Source: Pyrenula massariospora
Taxonomy: Eukaryota; Ascomycota; Eurotiomycetes; Pyrenulales; Pyrenulaceae
Direction: 5' to 3'
Assembly: GCA_021030905.1 (NCBI GenBank)
Contig: JAGFMI010000001.1
Span: 558,001-622,000, forward strand
Length of the DNA: 64,000 nt
The notes beneath the pieces were generated by a model that was not told where the DNA came from, searched no databases, and saw only the letters and a list, made by a program, of their open reading frames with translations. A program made the translations under genes and the position numbers. Numbering within the stretch: position 1 is the first letter of the stretch; every line of letters begins with the position of its first letter. Shown one piece after another: positions 55,897 through 64,000 of this stretch.

Positions 55897-56235
55897 ATGA
55901 CTAACCTCTCTGCGGCCAAAATACGGTCCAAGATTGAACGTGACGTTAGTCGCTATGCAGCATCTATATCCATTTCTAACACTGGCGATGACGCATATGT
56001 TATGTTGCTGGCGATAGTTGGCAGATACAATCAACGGAGGATGCTCACCGACCATAAGAGAGCGATCTTGAACCGTATGAACATTGCCGCGGAGAGGATC
56101 TGCCAGACGTGCGAAAGAAAACTTTCGGGCCGGACTTTTACGGAATATCTTCAAGCTATATGTGCAGCTTGCGGGATTGAGAGGAAACAGCTTTCTGGGC
56201 TCAAGGACCAGGATAGTGGCAAGTATTTCACGTAG
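55897..56235 (+). CDS. Possible C-terminal remnant of the 2EXR/MYND-like family
   Basis: 112 residues from ATG 55897. The section HKRAILNRMNIAAERICQTCERKL...ICAACGIERKQ recalls the C-terminal cysteine part of the genes at 47011 (RRKAEILTREPTTLEQTCSTCGNHI...CQRCGIERVC) and 49025 (EKLCAKDGCERRV...CPECGIAEYC). The order of basic helix, CxxC, about 17 residues, CxxCGIE is the same. The N-terminal F-box-like part and the final Cys/His pair are absent. It could be a shed fragment of the nearby family, a short independent zinc protein, or chance. I could not test this by alignment. Confidence 0.35.
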   Translation: MTNLSAAKIRSKIERDVSRYAASISISNTGDDAYVMLLAIVGRYNQRRMLTDHKRAILNRMNIAAERICQTCERKLSGRTFTEYLQAICAACGIERKQLSGLKDQDSGKYFT

Positions 56236-57243
56236 AGAAGGCTGCCCAGTCTCTACAGCTCAAGGCCATTGCAGACATATCTCCACGTTTAAGATCTCCA
56301 AGAGCAGCCACCCGGTAGCCGGCGGAGGTTCATAGAACCAATAAGAAAAGCGCTCACTGCGATGCCCATAATGCTTCACCGGTTTACTGTAGTTCGCACC
56401 AACAATCCCAAGTCCTCGTCATGCTACTTTATTCAACAACCCTCCATCCCATCCGGTACATGCATAATCGCGTATACGCGTCTACCCTCTGCTTCACACT
56501 AAAGAAGAGCGGGCTGTGCCCTGTATCCGCTCGCACCATCCCTCCACCCCATCCCACTCAAACCGAATTATCTTTCGCTCAGGGGTCCTTCCGATAGCCC
56601 CGTAAATGCGCCTTCCCTATCCTACCCTATGCTTGCTGAACGGTGTGCTGAACTCGCCGCCTTACTACCTCCTGGCAAAGGCTCGTTTCTCCGGATGGGA
56701 CTGTTTGGGGCAGGTAGGCGGACGGCCACCGAGCCGAACCGACGTAAGCTCTCAAGGGGAGGTAAGGGGAGGCTACATTGGACCGGGAACGAGACTGGGG
56801 TTAAGTGAGAGGTGAGGAGGGGGCATGGCATGGAGGCCTGGAGGAGCGGGGAAGGGGGCAAAAGGGGGTTGGGGATGGGAACATGGGATGGACAGTGCAG
56901 GGCGGTGGGCATGCCATGGGATGTATGAATCTGAAAGGGGGTGGGTAGGTAGGATATTGTGTTTTGGCGGAATCAGGATACTCGGCTCGTGGTGCAGTGT
57001 GCGTGTTATGGGGATTTTGGTGGGAAGAGGTGTGGTGGACGTTTTGTGGTCCTCGGGGAAGGTAGGTAGAGTTGTGTACTGTGAGGATTGAATGGATGGG
57101 TCTTTCAAACTTGGGCAGGGACGCGTTTGCAACGCTTGACCGCATGGCCGAGCCAGAGCGTGGACAGGAGGTAAAAGCCTGGCTGTGATCCATGGACCCT
57201 ATCCACTCAATTGCTATCAGCATGTTTCCCTTGCATAGACCCC
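56236..57243. other. Intergenic, no gene recognised
   Basis: 1 kb, G-rich on the plus strand at 56730-57060. Short frames only. It lies downstream of the metallopeptidase gene. Confidence 0.45.
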
Positions 57244-58751
57244 TCAACTCGGTCTGACAGAAGCATCACGCTCCAAGAACCCGTCTCTGGCATCGTCGGT
57301 ATTACTGCTCAGCCGGTATCCTCGGTCGGCAAGGACTGCCAACAGGCAGAAATATACGTAATTTTCGACATTCTTCATCTTGTCCACCGGTGAGAGGGCC
57401 TGGACGTTGTCCCAAGAGTAGGCTCGTTCGCCAGGGTAGAGTGGTGAATCTTCATCTTCAACTATTTTGTAAAACGATTAGCGCTGAGTTGGTCGCGAGA
57501 GAGAGAAATGACCAAGCACGATTTAGAGTTTTAAGGAGGATGTGGTACAAGGGGAGTGTTAGGAAAATTATCATATGGCGCGTCTTGACACGGCGTTTGG
57601 CTTACAGTTCCAGGGCGGTAGGTGAAATATCTGTGTTAAAACAGGTCTGTGAGCATGGCAGGGTTGAAAAAAGAGCAAGGGTCTTAGGGAACACACTTCA
57701 TGAATTAGTTGGCTTGACATTAATAACCGAAAGTTCTCAAGTTGCCCAATTCGTTGTCCCGGTCTCCTCCCCATTCTTTGCCACCAATCTGGATCTGCGT
57801 AATTGAAGCCAGGGTGACGAGCTTCGAGATCGCGGAGGCTCGAATAGTCCATAGAAAATGTTACATCACAAATCTAATGTTATAGACGACCGTAGTCAGT
57901 GTTCTGAGAGACAATCAAGGGTTAAGTATGACAGACCGTAATCGTCGCTCTAATTTCGATCTGCCCTGCAGACGATCTACCACGAGATTTTTCCGTATAG
58001 GTAGTACCGTATGTGGTTTGATCGGGATCTTGACAGCCGGGGCCCCCGCCCATATACATTCCATTCTCTATATAGGAATATCAGCATTCGCGGAATGCTT
58101 AGACAGACTTGACACTTGTATATGAGGTCCTTGATTGGCCCTGCATGACGCAAGAACTCACCAAAGTCTTCCCATTCCTGGAAGAAACCGTGTTCAATCT
58201 GTCGTCTCGTGGCATCTTCCCACCGAGGACGGTCACGATTTCGTCTGAAGAAGAAGGGAGGAAGACATCCTCTACATTGCGAAGGAAGAGGATCCTCTCG
58301 GAGTTTCCATCTGCTGTTACCATCCGGGTCCTGAAGGTCATTGTCACAATAAAAGCGATAGTTTGCTTGAGCTCGATCGTTATGAGGCTCCGGTACCATT
58401 CCAGAAATACCGCGTGGACCTAAGGTGGCTGGCACCGTTTGGATGAGAAGGGCTTATGCATATATTATTGGTCTTTGTTTACTTACTCATGACTAGTCGA
58501 ACCTTCAAGTTGTATTGAGAGTCTGATGGCTCAGCGAAAAGTCGGCTGAAGTATTCTTTCTGTATTCTATCTGCATTGGATTCCATTCGGGCGGCTCCTC
58601 GGCGAGCCCACCCTAGAGCATCGTTAAAAGCGTCTTGAAAGAAAGGACCACGACGAAGACATGATTGATCAATCCAGTAAGTAAGTTGTTGACAGACGAT
58701 CAGTGAGGTCAGTGATGTGAGTGCTAAGGTTGATGAGTAAAAGAGGACCAT
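57244..58751 (-). CDS. Secreted zinc metallopeptidase (M35-like), six exons
   Basis: Hand-spliced exons 58751-58487, 58428-58162, 58067-57937, 57873-57697, 57630-57606 and 57461-57244 give 360 residues; all phases agree and the total is a whole number of codons. The signal peptide is MVLFYSSTLALTSLTSLIVC. The family order follows: TYWIDQSC near the mature start, YFSRLF, FYCDND, TYGTTYTEKSRG, ITICDVTF, then LIHE joined to IFHLPPW over intron 4 so that HEIFH (about residues 279-283) appears, then a 25-nt exon, YPGERAYSWDNVQAL and VENYVYFCLLAVLADRGY. This resembles fungal lysine-specific metalloendopeptidase-like (aspzincin) proteins, secreted proteases that cut protein substrates outside the cell. 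Exon 2 could instead start at 58419. Intron 5 is long (144 nt), so the last joint is the least certain. Confidence 0.72.
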
Positions 58752-59476
58752 TACTATCTCGTAAGTTCAAGGAAAGTGCTAACTTCATGAATTGCAATGT
58801 AAAAACAGAGACACAGAAAGGGATGTGTTCACACTTGAGACCTCTACCTCGTGTTATTATTGAGAAGTGATGAAGAAAGAGGTATTTGGTACTTTAACTA
58901 CTATGTAAACCTCGCCCAACGTCCGCGTAACAGTACGGAGTTGGAGTTGGAGTGGTCTGGGGGCGGGCGGCCGGAGAAAAGGGAGTTCCATTGCCCTTAA
59001 TCAGGCTACGTGCCGTACTCATGAGGCTTAATAGGGGCTGCGAGGCTGTTACAAAGTAGAGCTTCCGAGCAAATAAGCCTCGTTGGCGCAGCACAATCCT
59101 CGGCCCAGCGCCGCGTCAGACACCATCCGCTTCAGATGCCGCATACTTGAGCAATGCTTGGGAGCGCGATGTTAGACGTAAAAATGATCCGAGACTGAAA
59201 GCGTGCAAGGCTTTGGTGCAGGTGTGGTCAACCGCGGCAAAGCTTTCACTGGATTAAAAAATTTGTACGGGGTCCACGATTGGAGGTCGACAAGAGGCTG
59301 AGATCGCCGAACTAGGTTAGCGACAATGGCGCCGGAAGTCCATTCGGAGATACCTTTTTCCGTATCGCACACCACCTCATCTGCCAGACGAAATTCTTGT
59401 GAAATTGTCAAAGGCAAAACAAACACCAACAACCTCGACATTTGCTGCGGACTTTCTTCCACAATATCAAGCAAAG
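58752..59476. promoter_or_regulatory. Divergent promoter (metallopeptidase / RPL23)
   Basis: 725 bp between divergent start codons. No coding signal. It must hold the promoter of a highly expressed ribosomal protein gene; I saw no element I can name with confidence. Confidence 0.4.
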
Positions 59477-60093
59477 ATGTCGAAGCGCGGGTATGTCTTC
59501 CAAAAGTGTATTGCGACCTCACTAACGAGGCAATAGTCGGGGCGGCGGGTCTGGAAATAAGTTGAAGATGACCTTGGGTCTACCAGTGTATGTACAATGA
59601 CCTCCTCGATGGACCGCTCCCCTAAAACGATGCAGTGGCGCTGTTGTAAACTGCTGCGATAACTCTGGAGCCCGCAACATCTACATCATCTCAGTCAAAG
59701 GCTTCGGAGCCCGCTTGAATCGTCTTCCAGCTGCGGGAGTTGGTACGTTCGATCGTCGCGCCTCATTCCCGTGTCGAGTCACTCATTCCTGTTAGGTGAT
59801 ATGGTTATGTCGACGGTCAAGAAGGGGAAGCCGGAACTGCGCAAAAAGGTGATGCCGTCGATCGTCGTGCGTCAGAGCAAACCCTGGAGAAGATCGGATG
59901 GGACATACCTCTACTTTGAAGATAATGCAGCTGTCATCGTGAACCCTAAGGGCGAGATGAAAGGTTCTGCTATTACTGGTCCTGTTGGGAAGGAAGCTGC
60001 GGAATTATGGCCTCGTATTGCTAGGTATGTTCTGCGCCTTCTCAAGCATCATCATACTGATTTCATTCTAGCAATTCCGGCGTTGTGATGTAA
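59477..60093 (+). CDS. RPL23: 60S ribosomal protein L23 (uL14)
   Basis: Five exons, 59477-59490 (14 nt), 59537-59587, 59636-59742, 59796-60024 and 60072-60093 (22 nt), encode 140 residues, the usual length for this protein in fungi. The spliced protein starts [19 protein letters not shown] and runs through [98 protein letters not shown] and LWPRIASNSGVVM. This is unmistakably uL14, which sits at the subunit interface of the large subunit near the GTPase-associated region. Intron-rich structure with a very short first exon is usual for fungal ribosomal protein genes. Because most exons are tiny, the gene is easily missed. Confidence 0.97.
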
Positions 60094-62212
60094 TTGGTGC
60101 TCGGGATAGATGCAAAAGACCGAACTACAACTTACATGTGAATGCATATGGCAGAGTTAGCTAGCCTACAAAAATTGTGAAAACGCAAACTGCTACTGCT
60201 CGCTTAAATTTTGAAGACGTTGCCCACACTCCTTTACGTTACACGATGGAATTCCGGGAATACAACGCAACACCGACTGAATCACCCACACGTGCTTAAT
60301 CATATAATAACACGCTAATTTTCCGGTCCGAATCTGTCGTTTCTGAGCATGTAACTGGCTAAGTGTGGAGCTGTTGCCGTGTTACTCACGTTGTATCACA
60401 GTCGCGGATACCCGTTCACCTCCGGTCTGATATTATTGTCCATCGCCACATTTACCAAGAATCGCCATATGTGCTTTAGACTTCTACCCGTTCTTGAGCT
60501 GCGGGTGCCTTAGATCAAAGAATTTGTGGACGAGGATGCTGCCCGCGGCTGCTGAAGTTGGTTCGATAAAATGACGATTCCTTACGTTATTATTCAATCT
60601 CTCAGGAGCGACCATAGATTGGGTCCTCTACATCTGAATCATCACTGCACTATTAGCAATTCACCTCTTTATCAACCTCAATACTGTCATCTACTTCGTC
60701 TTACTATACTATCTTCCTCTTCTAAATCATAGACTGTATCTCTTTATTATTCGTCAATCTTTACAACGTAATATCCATCTTTGACTCTGCAATCTCAACT
60801 GCCATCTGTATTGTATCTACTGCCAATACCGAGACACAATTCAATATTCCTACTCTTTCGATTACTTAAAAAAGCGCTCGACCCCACTTCAAGCCACCAA
60901 GCGACGGCCTCGTATCACGTTCGGATCTAGGGCCGGGTTAGCTGTCGTAACTCCAACAATGCCAATGGAGAAGCCATTCTTTAACAAGTGACAGACATTC
61001 AAGAAACGCCCTCTCCCACGCAGCCCTCTCCCTTGCAGGCGCTGCTATCCAAGCACTCCCTATCCTCATCCTTCCCGCCCGCCATACCGTCCTTCCTCCA
61101 ACCCTCTTCCCCACCCCCCACCTTACCATTAGCATGCTAATCACCGTCAACAAAGTCCCCAACCATTACTCCAACACCGTCCTCCCTACCAAAACAAACC
61201 ACCAAAGCCCTACCTCCACCGGTCCCATCCCCATCACACCCCCTGCCGGATCCATCACCCATCACCTCGCACCCGCCATACCTCCCCTTCGCCACTTTCG
61301 AGCCCAAAGGGGCAACCGCCCGTTCAAAATGACCAAGGAGTCCAGCGAGTAAAACTCGACCTTCGTGCTAGATAAACGACTGGACTGCACCGCCGGCGAG
61401 GGAGGGAGCTTGCGGACGCTTTCTACCAGCGGAGTACTGTGCGTATCCGTAAACACATTGATAAAGTCGCGCACACTAAACTAAAGCATGGAAGTAGTTT
61501 CAACCAAGTGGTCCTGACGGAGAGGAAGAGCGGGTATATCAGTAAGCCGTGAGGTGGACTGCGTGGCAAGGGGCGACTGGGAGCATGTTTGCATCGATTT
61601 TGAGCCGGTGGGAATGAGGAGACGGGGATGCTGAGGAAGTGGGAGGAGGAGGGGGAAGGAAATGCTTGGGTGAGGGGGTGGTGTCGTGTTGTGGTCGTGT
61701 CATGGATGAGGGGTCGGAATAGGGAGAGATATAAGGGACTGGCTACGGACGGGAGCACGGCGTTTGAGGCTAGATGTTGTAAGGGTATAAGAAGGTTGAT
61801 GGATTATGCGCTACATGTTCCGTTAGGCGAGTGGCGATAGGTCTAACATGGAGGATGGTCACTAAGTGTGCCAGGTAAGGATGAGTTTTAGGCGAATTTT
61901 CAGAGCGCTGCGTCAATGGGTGAAGCCGTTGATATTGAGCTATAATCGAAGGAAAGTCGTCTGAAATCAGAAGACGGCGTAAAAAGAGCGCCCCAAATGT
62001 AAATTTCTGATTTAATACCGACTTCATTTAGTATGACCCCTCAGACCTTCCTATACGACCTAGTCGCTTTAAAGAATGTCAGAACCTAGCAGCAACAAAA
62101 ACTCAAAGGACCGGAGTGTAAAAGCGCACTTCACCAGACCCTGAAACGGCCTGACAACGCCCTTGAAAATCGTCGTTTTTAGACTTCTCATTGAACGAGT
62201 CACTTTGCTTGA
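60094..62212. other. Long spacer, no gene firmly recognised
   Basis: 2.1 kb. Around 60950-61480 both strands carry frames with somewhat protein-like text (plus: LSLAGAAIQALPILILPARH; minus: FYSLDSLVILNGRLPLWARK), but I could not link either to a family or build an intact gene. It might hold a decayed gene. Confidence 0.4.
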
Positions 62213-64000
62213 CTATGCATCGTGTGGATTCGATAGGTTCAAATGAGGCGCTGTATTGTCGCTCTCAAAATTTGCACGAGGTGGCAATGAATGTTGTCCG
62301 CTGGTGGGTACATTGCTCATTGGCCGTTCAAGTCCGTCTTGCGATGATAAAAGGTGTCGTTCGGCTATCGGATCCTGGGTTGTTGCTTCACTTCCCGTGG
62401 AACTGTCCTCAGCAACCTGATTTACTGGACCACCGTCGGTTTCGTCCTGAGAGCTAGCGGCAATGTTATGAATGCTACCTTCTGGCGATTGCGATTGTCT
62501 CTGCTCGATATCTGTCGGAGTCCCCTCGGTCTGTATGTCTTGGCTTGTGTGGTTGTCTGATTTCTCCTCATTCTCAGTCTGTCCTGCAAGTGCAGCCGCA
62601 TTGATAAGTCTAGGATGTCCAGGGTCGCTACCATCATGTATACCAAGCAGCTGACCCTTTGCTGTGACCGGGATGACTTGCGGTCCCGTACATCCAGTCC
62701 AATCACCAAGTCCTAACTCTTCATGCGCCATTCGCTGCAATTGAAGGGTACCATTGTTGAACCATTCAGTGCTTGAAATTTTGATTATGCCGCGATGTTC
62801 TAGCCATACAACAATTGATTCCAGGGTCTGCTCGAGGAGTGTGATGAGAATACCGAGGACAAGGATAATGATGAGCCACATCATCGAGAAATTCGTAAAG
62901 GCGGTAGAGATGATTTTCTGGAGAAAAGTCAGCTGTACAGCATTTCCTGAAGCGGGAAGTGAATGCGCTGTTACATAAATGCCTCAACAAAGGAGATATT
63001 TCCGTAGCGGGAAAGGTTAACGAATGAGGAAACGAAAAGAGCATTGTACATACTTGATTCTTGCAGAGATATCTCTCCTCGTCGTTGTCAGGCTTCCGCC
63101 AAAAATGCTGTAATACGGCGCTATCTCCTGGCCCTGTAGCAACGTCAAGGAGTCCTCCCTGTATAGAAGACAAAGCAATTGCATTCCAATTCTCGACTTC
63201 CAGTTGCCACTGGTTTGCTGGAAGTGCGCCTTGGAAACCGTCGGCAAGGCGATACCTTGCCGTCAAAGCTGAAATTTTGAGAATTCTAATTACCTCTGCT
63301 ATTGGAATGCCTGGCGAGAGGCCCCAGCTCATAATTCTGTCCCTTCTGGTGGAATTAGGGCCAGAAATGACATCAAACATCCCTCCCCATGGCGAACAGC
63401 TTCGTTCAGAGGGTAAGGTTGGGTCACAGGTCTGATATAGCACTTTACAAGCCAATCCCGGAGCTGTCTCGTCTGCGAAATAGACAGGGGATGACGTGTC
63501 TTCAAACAGGGTTAGGTTTTTGAAGGTGGGTCGATGTGCAGAATACCAGGCGTCATCCACGGAGTCAAGAAAGAGCACACCATTGGCGGAAAGGGCAAAT
63601 ATTACGACGTCGCCATCGGTTTGTATAAGGGGCTCAATCGGCTCGAACCATGAATATGCGTCGAATCTAGATCCGTTGTAAACGTAATAAGGAAATGAAC
63701 TTATACGCTTTAGCTTAGACATACTTTATCCTCAGGGTTGACTTACTCAATCAAATAATCGGGCATTAACGTGCTGGGTGAGGATATTGACAGTTCCTTG
63801 ATGGACCGTTGTGCTACTGCGTATGTGAAAGGGCCTAAGTCGGAATTGATTCGTGGTCCATAGAAGTACTGCACATATGGCTTGTCGGAAAAGTAATTAG
63901 TAACTCTGCGGTAGCCATCTGCTTTAAGAGGAGCACAATGTGTAATAATTCGCACATTGAATTGGGACTCAATGGGTGTATTGAAACCAAAATGAGTTTG
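62213..64000 (-). CDS. Large membrane protein, 5' end cut by the window edge
   Basis: Exons (5' to 3') >64000-63747, 63699-63054 and 62917-62213, with introns of 47 and 136 nt and all phases agreeing, give 534 residues of the C-terminal part. The outer domain has motifs typical of a common, unnamed Pezizomycotina family: AHRPTFKNLTLFEDTSSPVYFADETAPGL (split here by wording only), CKVLYQTCDP, CSPWGG, ARYRLADGFQGALPANQWQLEVENW and ERYLCKNQ. A membrane helix follows at once (MMWLIIILVLGILITLLEQ), then VWLEHRG, EWFNNGTLQLQRMAHEELG and WTGC, and a Ser/Thr/Gln-rich cytosolic tail. The N-terminal part lies beyond 64000. Function unknown. It is the third gene of the window with a big outer domain and few helices. 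Confidence 0.82.

Overview
The window reads as chromosomal DNA of a filamentous ascomycete (Pezizomycotina; the gene mix suits Dothideomycetes, but I cannot fix genus or species). Evidence: spliceosomal introns of about 47-66 nt with GT...AG ends, an Mto1/ApsB-type microtubule organiser, an Spt7-type SAGA subunit, a DUF3176 protein, an Mnn2-type mannosyltransferase, a ribosomal protein uL14 gene split by four introns, and a nuclear tRNA-Gly with a 15-nt intron at the canonical site. I recognised no transposon, LTR element, CRISPR array or bacterial-style operon.

Layout. 0-10 kb: a Ras-like GTPase, a small membrane protein, and two large membrane proteins with glycosylated outer domains (DUF3176 and an unnamed one). 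10-20.6 kb: the 1540-residue Mto1/ApsB homologue, an unnamed conserved protein, and a convergent pair, an extended SDR and an alpha/beta-hydrolase ending in SKL. 21-26 kb: a cysteine-rich fungal protein, a small gene that looks bacterial in type, and a VanZ-domain membrane protein. 26-33 kb: Spt7 and a secreted carboxylesterase. 34-41 kb: a multi-pass membrane protein, a 3.6-kb gene-poor low-complexity stretch, and an Mnn2-family mannosyltransferase. 42.7 kb: tRNA-Gly(UCC).

43-50 kb holds the most unusual block: four paralogues, two on each strand, pointing away from a common axis near 46.5 kb. Each joins an F-box-like/2EXR N-terminal motif to a middle CxxC module and, in three of them, to a C-terminal MYND-like cysteine cluster. 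One copy appears decayed, and a possible fifth remnant lies at 55.9 kb. 51.6-54 kb: a four-exon phospholipase-D-like enzyme of the Ymt-like type. 57.2-58.8 kb: a six-exon secreted zinc metallopeptidase whose HExxH motif appears only after splicing. 59.5-60.1 kb: ribosomal protein uL14 (RPL23). The right edge is cut by a large membrane protein.

The genes do not form one pathway. The left and centre are mostly housekeeping (transcription, cytoskeleton, translation, glycosylation). The right third is accessory: a local gene family, secreted or surface proteins and a hydrolase, with long spacers. All splice models were made by hand from reading frame, splice consensus and family similarity. No alignment or transcript was available.
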